A stretch of DNA of 7,131 nucleotides from Candidatus Microgenomatus auricola (GCA_005239655.1 SBBP01000148.1:1-7131); one strand, 5' to 3'. Counted from the first letter of the stretch, positions 1 through 5,042 are shown. Program-made: numbers and translations. Notes: generated by a model not told the origin, from the letters alone.

Positions 1-339
1 ATCCGGGTCATTCATCAGGCCTCGGGGGGGATCCCGCGCCTCATCAACCGCCTCTGCAAATACATCGACGGTCGTCGTTTCGGCGTTGTTCCCGACGACA
101 AACCGTGGATCAGCAACATCCGCAATGGCGACTACCGATTCTGCTGTGACATCCGCGTATTGCCAATGATCGCTGACGGTTTCCCATTGCTCATCGCTGA
201 GTGGATACACTGGAGGGCGTGGCGCTTCGCAACCTGTTGCACAGGCAAAGGTTCCAATGAGTAATGGTTTGATTATGGTCGAACTTTCATCCAGCGCCTT
301 TTCAAGGCGGCGTGAGCGCTTTCGTGCTTCGAATGGCAT
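1..339 (-). CDS. Hypothetical protein, possible lipoprotein or anchored protein; C-terminus cut by window edge
   Basis: An open frame of 113 codons runs from an ATG at 339-337 to the left edge without a stop, so the C-terminus is missing. I do not recognise the family. The N-terminus is strongly basic (KRSRR near residues 7-11), followed by a short hydrophobic stretch at about residues 26-36 that ends in ATGC with Cys37. This weakly resembles a lipobox, although the segment is short and Ala rather than Leu is at -3. The rest is acidic and rich in Ala, Val, Asp and Glu, consistent with an exported or surface domain. The ATG was chosen because a promoter (346-373) places the expected transcription start at or within a base or two of it. 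There is no Shine-Dalgarno sequence. The strand agrees with all neighbours except one. The competing plus-strand frame here was rejected. Confidence 0.6.
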   Translation of the reverse strand, partial: MPFEARKRSRRLEKALDESSTIIKPLLIGTFACATGCEAPRPPVYPLSDEQWETVSDHWQYADVTAESVVAIADVADPRFVVGNNAETTTVDVFAEAVDEARDPPRGLMNDPD

Positions 340-345
340 GACTGC

Positions 346-373
346 AGTGTACAGCCGGACAGTTTAAAATCAA
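346..373 (-). promoter_or_regulatory. Sigma70-like promoter of the left-edge gene
   Basis: On the minus strand, a -35 box TTGATT (373-368) and a -10 box TACACT (351-346) are separated by 16 nt. The -35 directly follows the TAG stop of the upstream gene. Only GCAGTC lies between the -10 and the ATG at 339, so the start of transcription should coincide with the start codon. Same -10 hexamer as the rplS promoter, within a shared CTGTACACTGC context. Confidence 0.5.
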
Positions 374-1024
374 CTACTTCGCCGCATGCATATCCCCAGG
401 TCTCTGACTCTCTGTATGCAAAATCGTTGGCTTTCCTTCTGCGTATTTCACAAGGCATTCCAGGACAGCAACAACGCGATTTTCAACATTCTGAATAAGA
501 CGCTCACGCTCCTCAAGCTCCATCGTATCAGAGTGGGCCAGTGAACGAACCATCTCATCCGAATCCCACACTTCGCCAAGCTGAGCGCCCAATTCTTCCA
601 AACCCGCCGTATCTTCAAATGCGATTTGCAAACCATTAATGAACACGTTCGGGCGTTCGATGACGTTGCCGCGGTATTTATTTTCGCTCCATATTTTCAG
701 CAGGTCTATTCCAACTTTTCCGTATCGCGCACGAAAATCACGACGCCATTCCCGGCGCTTGTCGTGATCAGCGCCAAAACAGTCTGTTCTGTACGGAATG
801 CGTAACCACTGTTGTAACGTTTCGCACGCCCGTTGTGTACGGGCCGCGAATTCTCCGAATACACTGTAATCGATCTGCGGTAAAATAAACGCCACGTGCG
901 ATGGCTTCACATCCAAAAAAATCGTACGTAACTCATGCTCTGCGGCCTCGCGTACATGCTCTGCGTCTGCAGTATGCGCGGGAGTGTTATCAATGCGATG
1001 AGGAAGTGGAGCTTCGTTTGGCAT
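374..1024 (-). CDS. Hypothetical soluble protein of unknown function
   Basis: A 216-residue protein that I cannot assign to a family. It has no signal peptide and no membrane segment, and it is highly charged. A basic stretch (DKRREWRRDFRARYGK) sits near the middle, and the C-terminal part from about residue 165 (MELEERERLIQNVENR) looks helical or coiled-coil. The basic patch would be compatible with nucleic acid binding, but that is only a guess. The frame can be extended to a GTG at 1045, but that codon lies inside the 3' acceptor strand of tRNA-Val, so I chose the ATG at 1024-1022. That ATG begins 11 nt after the encoded CCA of the tRNA, and no good Shine-Dalgarno sequence is visible. The gene therefore probably shares a transcript with the two tRNAs upstream. 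It ends with TAG, on which the next promoter abuts. Confidence 0.7.
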   Translation of the reverse strand: MPNEAPLPHRIDNTPAHTADAEHVREAAEHELRTIFLDVKPSHVAFILPQIDYSVFGEFAARTQRACETLQQWLRIPYRTDCFGADHDKRREWRRDFRARYGKVGIDLLKIWSENKYRGNVIERPNVFINGLQIAFEDTAGLEELGAQLGEVWDSDEMVRSLAHSDTMELEERERLIQNVENRVVAVLECLVKYAEGKPTILHTESQRPGDMHAAK

Positions 1025-1035
1025 AGGTGTTATTC

Positions 1036-1112
1036 TGGTGGGCACTGTAGGATTCGAACCTACGACCTCCTCGGTGTAAACGAGGCGCTCTAACCAACTG
1101 AGCTAAGTGCCC
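1036..1112 (-). tRNA. tRNA-Val (anticodon TAC), CCA encoded
   Basis: Complete cloverleaf on the minus strand. The acceptor GGGCACT pairs with AGTGCCC, followed by discriminator A and an encoded CCA. The D arm is AGCTCAGTTGGTTAGAGC. The anticodon stem CCTCG/CGAGG encloses loop TTTACAC, giving anticodon TAC, and the T arm has the TTCGAAT loop. It reads GTA/GTG valine codons and complements the GAC isoacceptor at 4296-4369. It follows tRNA-Leu by about 30 nt in the same transcription unit. Confidence 0.96.
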
Positions 1113-1117
1113 GTTTC

Positions 1118-1140
1118 GGAAAACCGCCTGTGCGGCGGCT
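1118..1140 (-). terminator. Hairpin with short T-run between tRNA-Leu and tRNA-Val
   Basis: On the minus strand AGCCGCC (1140-1134) pairs with GGCGGTT (1128-1122; one G-U pair) around loop GCACA, followed by TTTTCC. It has the shape of a weak intrinsic terminator, but lying between two tRNAs of one unit it may instead attenuate tRNA-Val or guide processing of the precursor. Confidence 0.4.
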
Positions 1141-1144
1141 CTTC

Positions 1145-1233
1145 TGGTGCTCGGGAGAGGACTCGAACCTCCAAGCCGTTTGAATGGCACAGGCACCTCA
1201 AGCCTGCGAGTTTACCAATTTCTCCACCCGAGC
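1145..1233 (-). tRNA. tRNA-Leu (anticodon GAG), CCA encoded
   Basis: Class II tRNA on the minus strand, 89 nt with CCA. The acceptor GCTCGGG pairs with CCCGAGC, then discriminator A and CCA. The anticodon stem CAGGC/GCCTG encloses loop TTGAGGT, so the anticodon is GAG, reading CTC/CTT leucine codons. A long variable arm is present, as expected for leucine, and the T loop is TTCGAGT. Its 5' end lies 15 nt after the stop codon of the LAGLIDADG gene, and its apparent promoter overlaps that gene's end. Confidence 0.95.
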
Positions 1234-1246
1234 GTATCAAGTGTGT

Positions 1247-1275
1247 ATTTAAATAGATTTCCCTATCTTCGTCAA
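1247..1275 (-). promoter_or_regulatory. Promoter of the tRNA-Leu/tRNA-Val unit, inside the 3' end of the endonuclease gene
   Basis: On the minus strand, TTGACG (1275-1270) and TTAAAT (1252-1247) are 17 nt apart. The -10 contains the TAA stop of the LAGLIDADG gene. The predicted start, near 1240, gives a leader of only about 7 nt before the mature tRNA-Leu end at 1233. No other promoter-like pair was seen between this gene and the tRNA. Confidence 0.5.
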
Positions 1276-1902
1276 TGCCTTCTGAATCTTAAAGCGTTTT
1301 CGCTGTAAACACGAAAGATTTTTCTTATAATACAGCTTCCGTAAGAGAATAAGAGAATCACCTTTTGCATACTTGAGTTGGTAACAAATTTTTTTCTTTC
1401 CCGAAGTCATGTGACCATGGATTCCTAAAAGTAAGCGAATTCTCTTTTGGAGCCAATCAATATGTTTTCTACTCGCGGAACAAAAAACAGTATAAAACAT
1501 ATAACTTGATCTCCAACGTGGATCCCAATACGAATAGAATGATCCATCGCCATCGAAATGACCACGTAAGAAATCAAAAAAGTATTTGTTTGGGATATTC
1601 AATGCGCGTACAGTTTTTGATTTATTTGGTGTGAGACCTATACCAAGCAAAAACCGATAAAACTGCACGTCACCGAACTGAACACGGTAATACCTTTTCT
1701 CTGGGGATGTTCCATTTGCAAATCGCCCAATCATACATCGTATACCAAGAACATCCTGAAATGATCGAGCGAGATCTTTATCCTTTGACGTAAACACAAT
1801 ATGTCTCCCATCCTTAGAAAGAGAGCCATCAGTTGTGATCAACCCGATCGCATAATAGAGAGCAGGCGATGCTGCCATATTCACTTTGCCGAGCGGCTTC
1901 AT
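1249..1902 (-). CDS. Free-standing LAGLIDADG homing endonuclease
   Basis: A 217-residue protein with two LAGLIDADG motifs, so a single chain can form the pseudo-dimeric nuclease that cuts a long, partly palindromic DNA site in a metal-dependent way. Motif 1 is YAIGLITTDG (residues 17-26) and motif 2 is FLRGHFDGDG (111-120). The last acidic residue of each motif, D25 and D119, which coordinates the catalytic metal in this family, is kept, so activity is plausible. The C-terminal stretch rich in Lys, Leu and Tyr, ending near QRKRF, is common in bacterial members. The gene is visibly more A+T rich than its neighbours, which suits a mobile gene. It sits between the rplS terminator and tRNA-Leu, with no intron or intein host gene visible around it. 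ATG at 1902 was chosen; GAGG lies about 10 nt upstream. Met9 is an alternative start. Confidence 0.9.
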   Translation of the reverse strand: MKPLGKVNMAASPALYYAIGLITTDGSLSKDGRHIVFTSKDKDLARSFQDVLGIRCMIGRFANGTSPEKRYYRVQFGDVQFYRFLLGIGLTPNKSKTVRALNIPNKYFFDFLRGHFDGDGSFYSYWDPRWRSSYMFYTVFCSASRKHIDWLQKRIRLLLGIHGHMTSGKKKICYQLKYAKGDSLILLRKLYYKKNLSCLQRKRFKIQKALTKIGKSI

Positions 1903-1929
1903 ATTTTAAACGCCTCAAGTATATAGCGT

Positions 1930-1945
1930 ATACCAATCATGGTAT
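1930..1945. repeat. Short inverted repeat upstream of the endonuclease gene
   Basis: ATACCA (1930-1935) and TGGTAT (1940-1945) form perfect 6-bp arms around ATCA. A second dyad, GTATA (1919-1923) and TATAC (1929-1933), overlaps one arm. The pair lies between the rplS terminator and the start of the LAGLIDADG gene. It could be an operator, or part of a pseudo-palindromic nuclease site. Function unknown. Confidence 0.45.
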
Positions 1946-1948
1946 CAG

Positions 1949-1975
1949 AAAAGGCTGCACGGAGCAACCTTTTTT
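1949..1975 (-). terminator. Intrinsic terminator of rplS
   Basis: A ten-base-pair stem (1949-1958 with 1964-1973) with one G-U pair and a 5-nt loop begins a few bases after the rplS stop. On the minus strand the stem ends in TTTT. The plus-strand reading ends in a longer run of six T, so the element could stop transcription in both directions. Confidence 0.8.
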
Positions 1976-1983
1976 AGACTGAT

Positions 1984-2463
1984 TTACGCCTTCACGAACG
2001 TTTCCTTCAAGCGCTTGGTGTAGTCCTTCAAGAAGTACAACTTTGAATGGCGCACCTTGGCTTGTTTCACGACTTGGATCTTCTCGATCAACGGAGACCC
2101 CGTTGAGAAAATCTTTTCAACAGTGATACCGAATGAATTCTTCTGCACGGTGATGGTTTTGGTTTCCGGTGTCTTTCCACGCATCGCCGTAATGATACCT
2201 TGAAAAATCTGCGTGCGCTGTTTGTCGCCTTCGCTGATTTTTTGATGCACACGAACCGTCATTCCTGAACGCAACTTTTGCGTGGCGATGTCCTCTGCGG
2301 GAGCGGCTTCTTCTATTGCGGCCTGAGCCTGCGCCTCTGCATGTGCATGATCTGCTGCAGCTTCGGTTGCAGGATCAACGGTTGGAGATGGTTCCGTTGT
2401 TGGTGTCGGTTCTGGTGTCGGTTCTGGTGTCGGCGTTTCGGGTTTTTTTTCTTCTTCTGCCAT
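1984..2463 (-). CDS. rplS: Large ribosomal subunit protein L19 (bL19) with a long acidic N-terminal extension
   Basis: A 159-residue protein. Residues about 63-147 form a standard bL19 fold: KLRSGMTVRVHQKISEGDKQ, then QIFQGIITAMRG, then FGITVEKIFSTGSPLIEKI, then KVRHSKLYFLKD. L19 sits at the subunit interface of the 50S particle near the 30S contact. Usual bL19 proteins are about 115-130 residues and begin almost directly with this core. Here about 60 extra residues precede it: a Pro-Thr-Glu repeat (8-31), then an Ala/Glu/His-rich stretch (32-58). ATG at 2463 is preferred over longer in-frame readings because those run back into rluD and past the promoter at 2512-2540. No clear Shine-Dalgarno is seen. 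A small hairpin (GCTCT/AGAGC, 2484-2504) stands at the predicted mRNA 5' end. The gene is third in the LOG-rluD-rplS cluster and closed by an intrinsic terminator. Confidence 0.95.
   Translation of the reverse strand: MAEEEKKPETPTPEPTPEPTPTTEPSPTVDPATEAAADHAHAEAQAQAAIEEAAPAEDIATQKLRSGMTVRVHQKISEGDKQRTQIFQGIITAMRGKTPETKTITVQKNSFGITVEKIFSTGSPLIEKIQVVKQAKVRHSKLYFLKDYTKRLKETFVKA
2401..2433. repeat. 12-bp tandem repeat inside rplS
   Basis: The unit TGGTGTCGGTTC occurs twice exactly (2401-2412, 2413-2424), followed by a nine-base partial copy (2425-2433). Read on the minus strand it encodes the PEPT repeats of the L19 extension. Because the unit is a multiple of three, slippage would change the repeat number without breaking the frame. 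Confidence 0.8.
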
Positions 2464-2511
2464 AACAATTGATATGAGTAAGGGCTCTATGGAATGTTGA
2501 GAGCATGAAGC

Positions 2512-2540
2512 AGTGTACAGAAAACGCGACCGAGAGTCAA
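2512..2540 (-). promoter_or_regulatory. Promoter of rplS
   Basis: On the minus strand, TTGACT (2540-2535) and TACACT (2517-2512) are separated by 17 nt. The -35 includes the TGA stop of rluD. The predicted start near 2505 gives a leader of about 42 nt before the rplS ATG, so rplS can be transcribed apart from the two genes upstream. Confidence 0.6.
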
Positions 2541-3445
2541 GCCTGCATAAACCGTTCAAATTCTTGTGGCATCGGCGCCTCAAACGATTGGCGCTCACCG
2601 CTACCAGGATGTGTGACTTCCAGGCGCAGTGCGTGCAAATAGACACGCTCGATTCCCTTCGTTAAACGTGTCCTCTTTGCACCATAGATCATGTCGCCGA
2701 CAACCGGATGGTCGATCGCCGCCAGATGCGCTCGAATCTGATGTGTGCGGCCGGTGCGAATGAACACGCGCAACAACGCATACCGTTTGAATGTCTGCAA
2801 GACTTCATACTCTGTCCAAGCTTCGCGGCCCAATTCATGCTCTGGCCGCGCAGCCATTTTTCCTCCGCGTGTTTGTGAGTGCGCAATTTTGAAGGTGATG
2901 GTGCCCGTGGGTTGCGACGGTTGACCAAAAACGATCGCGCGGTACTCCTTGGTGATCGTACGTTGCATGAACTGTTCTTTGAGATGCCTCCACGCCGCTG
3001 GAGTTTTGGCAATCACCATCACCCCCGACACGTCACGATCCAGGCGATGCACAATGCCGGGACGCTCTGGGTCCTCGCCGACGCCGTCCAGACTACCACA
3101 GTGTTCACGCACAAAGTCGACAAGCGTCCACTCGTCATTCTTCGGGGTTGGGTGCACCAACACGCCGATCGGTTTGTTGACGAGCACAATATCATCGTCT
3201 TCAAAAATGATTGGAATGTCAACAGCGGTGCGTACTGTTTCCTGTGTCTCCTTTCCGTTTGAAATCGTATGTGTCTCTTCAACACGGTCATCGACCTTCA
3301 ACACATAATCTTTCGCGACGACTCGACCGTTCACCGTGAATCGCCCGCGGGCAATCCACCGCTGCACTTCGCTCCGCGATTGGTCCGGGAACTGTGCGGC
3401 CAAGAATTGATCAATCCGCTTTCCAGGTTCTGGATTATCGAGCAT
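2537..3445 (-). CDS. rluD: RluA/RluD-family pseudouridine synthase for large-subunit rRNA
   Basis: A 302-residue protein of normal length for the family, which isomerises specific uridines to pseudouridine, mainly in 23S rRNA. Residues about 8-55 form an S4 RNA-binding domain (IDQFLAAQF, then RSEVQRWIARGRFTVNG). The catalytic domain begins near residue 80 with NKPIGVLVHP (90-99). It contains the signature HRLDRDVSG (133-141), with D136 as the catalytic aspartate, and RTGRTHQIRAHLA (230-242). All key motifs are intact. The start at 3445 overlaps the last 11 bases of the LOG gene, which suggests translational coupling; no strong ribosome binding site is seen. It ends with TGA. S4 plus this motif set points to the RluD type, but RluC and other RluA relatives cannot be excluded, so the symbol is tentative. 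Confidence 0.9.
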   Translation of the reverse strand: MLDNPEPGKRIDQFLAAQFPDQSRSEVQRWIARGRFTVNGRVVAKDYVLKVDDRVEETHTISNGKETQETVRTAVDIPIIFEDDDIVLVNKPIGVLVHPTPKNDEWTLVDFVREHCGSLDGVGEDPERPGIVHRLDRDVSGVMVIAKTPAAWRHLKEQFMQRTITKEYRAIVFGQPSQPTGTITFKIAHSQTRGGKMAARPEHELGREAWTEYEVLQTFKRYALLRVFIRTGRTHQIRAHLAAIDHPVVGDMIYGAKRTRLTKGIERVYLHALRLEVTHPGSGERQSFEAPMPQEFERFMQA

Positions 3446-4211
3446 GGCTTCTCACTGGAACCTGGTCAGCCGTGATGCTCTTCTTCAAAATCTTCATTGC
3501 TTCGGCTGCGGAATCAACAATGTGAAACAAGTTCAGGTCTTCTGAGCGAATTGCATCATGTTCGACAAGTACCTGGTCGTGTAAAAACTTTTTGTAACTA
3601 TTCCAAAACTTCTTACCGACTAAAACCATCGGCACCGGTTGCATTTTATGTGTCTGCATGAGCGTCAGCACTTCCATCACTTCATCCAAGGTGCCGTATC
3701 CACCGGGGAATGCAACAAACGCCTGCGACGGAGAGGTGAGCATCACTTTGCGAGTGAAGAAAAAACGGAACCCCATGCCATGCTTCACATACGGATTGAT
3801 TCGCTGTTCAAACGGCAGCTGAATGTTGAGGCCGATCGATTCGCCGCCGCCGCGATAGGCTCCTTTGTTTGCCGCTTCCATGATGCCTGGGCCGCCGCCG
3901 GTGATCACCGAGTAACCCGCTTTCGCCATCATCTCGCCAAGTTCAACTGCAATTTTGTAGTATGTGCTGCTCGGTTTTGTACGCGCAGAACCGAAGACTG
4001 TCACATCCGCTTTCAAATCAGCCAAAAAATCATAGCCGTCCACGAACTCCGCCATAATGCGGAAGATGCGCCACGTTGCAGCGCCGGAACGGAACTCGGC
4101 CGGATGAATGACTTCACCGCGAATCAGCGCTTGAACGGCTTGACCGTTACTCTTTTTGATCTTTTTGTCCGTGATCGGAGAAAGTTTTTTTGTGCGCTTC
4201 TGTGCAGCCAT
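3435..4211 (-). CDS. LOG-family protein (nucleotide 5'-monophosphate phosphoribohydrolase-like, TIGR00730 type)
   Basis: A 258-residue Rossmann-fold protein of the LOG family, whose characterised members cleave the N-glycosidic bond of nucleoside 5'-monophosphates (cytokinin activation in plants, nucleotide recycling by PpnN in bacteria). Visible motifs are VFGSAR (72-77), GGGPGIMEAANKGA (105-118), FFTRK (151-155) and the signature PGGYGTLDE (169-177) with catalytic Glu177. The first 55 residues are a basic lead (KRTKK, KKIKK) plus a helical region, longer than in the shortest LOG proteins but far short of PpnN. These enzymes are often misannotated as lysine decarboxylase. The substrate cannot be told from the sequence. 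It is the first gene of the cluster with rluD (11-base overlap) and rplS, starting 84 nt after tRNA-Val. No Shine-Dalgarno precedes the ATG at 4211. Confidence 0.9.
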   Translation of the reverse strand: MAAQKRTKKLSPITDKKIKKSNGQAVQALIRGEVIHPAEFRSGAATWRIFRIMAEFVDGYDFLADLKADVTVFGSARTKPSSTYYKIAVELGEMMAKAGYSVITGGGPGIMEAANKGAYRGGGESIGLNIQLPFEQRINPYVKHGMGFRFFFTRKVMLTSPSQAFVAFPGGYGTLDEVMEVLTLMQTHKMQPVPMVLVGKKFWNSYKKFLHDQVLVEHDAIRSEDLNLFHIVDSAAEAMKILKKSITADQVPVRSHAR

Positions 4212-4243
4212 GCGTGTGAACGATTATGTATTATGGTGCGCCT

Positions 4244-4252
4244 AGTATATCA
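4244..4252 (-). promoter_or_regulatory. Extended -10 promoter element upstream of the LOG gene
   Basis: On the minus strand TGATATACT is an extended -10 (TGn plus TATACT). No convincing -35 lies at the right distance, which is tolerated for extended -10 promoters. The predicted start gives a leader of about 26 nt. Read-through from the tRNA-Val(GAC) promoter is the alternative source of transcription, since no terminator separates them. Confidence 0.4.
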
Positions 4253-4295
4253 CAACTCTCAAACACGGGGAGATATCTTTGCGCTGCTAAAAGTG

Positions 4296-4369
4296 TGGGC
4301 GATACTGGATTCGAACCAGTGACCTTCACAATGTCAATGTGACGCTCTAACCAACTGAGCTAACCGCCC
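4296..4369 (-). tRNA. tRNA-Val (anticodon GAC), CCA not encoded
   Basis: Complete 74-nt cloverleaf on the minus strand. The acceptor GGGCGGT pairs with ATCGCCC (one G-U pair) and ends in discriminator A. The D arm is AGCTCAGTTGGTTAGAGC, identical to that of the TAC isoacceptor. The anticodon stem TCACA/TGTGA encloses loop TTGACAT, giving GAC, which reads GTC/GTT. The T arm CTGG/CCAG carries loop TTCGAAT. The next bases are CAC, so CCA must be added after transcription. A strong promoter lies 41 nt upstream, and the leader can form a hairpin (GTTCG/CGAAC). Confidence 0.95.
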
Positions 4370-4416
4370 GTGCGATGTTCGGAACAACGAACCAAAAGAG
4401 GGAACTGCAGTAGGAG

Positions 4417-4445
4417 ATGATAGAGAATTCGGCATCGCCTGTCAA
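4417..4445 (-). promoter_or_regulatory. Near-consensus promoter of tRNA-Val(GAC)
   Basis: On the minus strand, a perfect -35 TTGACA (4445-4440) and TATCAT (4422-4417; five of six consensus bases) are separated by 17 nt. It is the best promoter in the window, fitting a highly expressed stable RNA. It is back to back with the plus-strand promoter at 4457-4485, with 11 nt between the two -35 boxes. Confidence 0.75.
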
Positions 4446-4456
4446 TGTGTTACCTA

Positions 4457-4485
4457 TTGACTTGTGAATAGGAAATTGGTAAAAA
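4457..4485 (+). promoter_or_regulatory. Promoter of the plus-strand gene
   Basis: TTGACT (4457-4462) and TAAAAA (4480-4485) are separated by 17 nt, giving a predicted start near 4492 and a leader of about 20 nt that holds the ribosome binding site. It diverges from the tRNA-Val promoter. Confidence 0.55.
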
Positions 4486-4499
4486 GCGGTTCGCAACCT

Positions 4500-4505
4500 G
4501 GAGGG
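4500..4505 (+). promoter_or_regulatory. Strong ribosome binding site of the plus-strand gene
   Basis: GGAGGG lies 7 nt before the ATG at 4513. This nearly ideal Shine-Dalgarno decides both the start codon and the coding strand here, against two long minus-strand frames in the same stretch. Confidence 0.85.
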
Positions 4506-4512
4506 TGTTCGT

Positions 4513-4977
4513 ATGGGATACAGTCGAAGTGGAGTGGCACGATTCCTGGTGGTACAAGGGGCGCCGGATCCGTTCGTGCGGAGCGTGCTCGTCAAGCTCC
4601 TCGCGGTGTGCTGGAGCGACGGCAGCGGGCAGTTCGTGGCCCACCATGATGTCGTAGATGTTCTCGGAGAGTACAGCGCAATGTTCGCTGGCTGGGGTGG
4701 TGGCGACGTCTCGCTCATGGCCCGGGCACAGATGATCGGCGACGTGCAGGCCGGCGGATGCGTGGCAACCATGGAAACGCTTCTGGCTTTCCTGACGGAC
4801 CACTGCCCAGACCGTGACCAGCTCATGCACATCGTCAATCGCGCTAGCCCACATGCCATGGGCGGCGTGATCACGACGCACTCCTTCGGGGTGTATATCC
4901 CGGAGTCGCTCATGCCAGCCTGGCTGGAGTTCATCGGGCTGCCGGCCGAGGTCCACGATCCTGATCGTGCCCTGTAG
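4513..4977 (+). CDS. Orphan hypothetical protein, the only plus-strand gene
   Basis: A 154-residue protein that I do not recognise. It has a predicted promoter, a strong Shine-Dalgarno and an intrinsic terminator directly after its TAG stop, so it is a self-contained transcription unit. Third codon positions are overwhelmingly G or C, clearly more than in the flanking minus-strand genes; this supports coding on this strand and may point to a different origin or to codon selection. The protein looks soluble and globular, with hydrophobic helices near residues 20-34 and 86-95 and a Gly-rich turn WGGGD (61-65). It has cysteines at 33, 83 and 98 and several histidines (44, 45, 97, 106, 114, 123), but they form no metal-binding motif I can name. 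There is no signal peptide. Long antisense frames over the same DNA lack ribosome binding sites and have implausible composition. Confidence 0.8.
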   Translation: MGYSRSGVARFLVVQGAPDPFVRSVLVKLLAVCWSDGSGQFVAHHDVVDVLGEYSAMFAGWGGGDVSLMARAQMIGDVQAGGCVATMETLLAFLTDHCPDRDQLMHIVNRASPHAMGGVITTHSFGVYIPESLMPAWLEFIGLPAEVHDPDRAL

Positions 4978-4995
4978 AACAGGGGTTCGTCACCT

Positions 4996-5042
4996 GGGCG
5001 TCAGATCAAGGCATGGTGTTCTGATCTCGCCCTTCTTTTTTT
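4996..5042 (+). terminator. Intrinsic terminator of the plus-strand gene
   Basis: GGGCG plus AGATCA (4996-5008, with a 2-nt bulge) pairs with TGATCT plus CGCCC. It is followed by TTC and a run of seven T. It begins 18 nt after the stop codon. Its T-run touches the stop codon of the GNAT remnant coming from the other side. Confidence 0.85.

Noticed and set aside
1..264. Plus-strand open frame whose start (ASGGIPRLINRLC) resembles the sensor-2 region of ExeA-type AAA+ ATPases
   Set aside because: The resemblance stops after about 13 residues, no start codon is visible, and what follows does not fit the family. The minus-strand frame over the same DNA has a start, a promoter and the orientation of its neighbours.
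1025..1045. GTG start extending the 374-1024 gene by seven residues
   Set aside because: It lies inside the acceptor end of tRNA-Val, and the ATG at 1024 is a better start just after the tRNA.
1918..1923. TATACT as the -10 of a dedicated endonuclease promoter
   Set aside because: No -35 stands at a suitable distance, and the resulting transcript would begin after the GAGG ribosome binding site. Read-through past the rplS terminator is as likely.
2464..2646. Longer rplS reading that begins upstream of 2463
   Set aside because: It runs antisense-free but in the wrong frame through the end of rluD, past the predicted promoter, and its residues look nothing like L19.
2879..3475. Several plus-strand frames opposite rluD and the LOG gene
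   Set aside because: Both minus-strand genes have complete family motifs; the plus-strand frames have no promoter, binding site or recognisable content.
4347..4956. Long minus-strand frames opposite the orphan gene
   Set aside because: They have no ribosome binding site, a composition rich in Arg, His, Ser and Thr typical of shadow frames, and one of them overlaps tRNA-Val.
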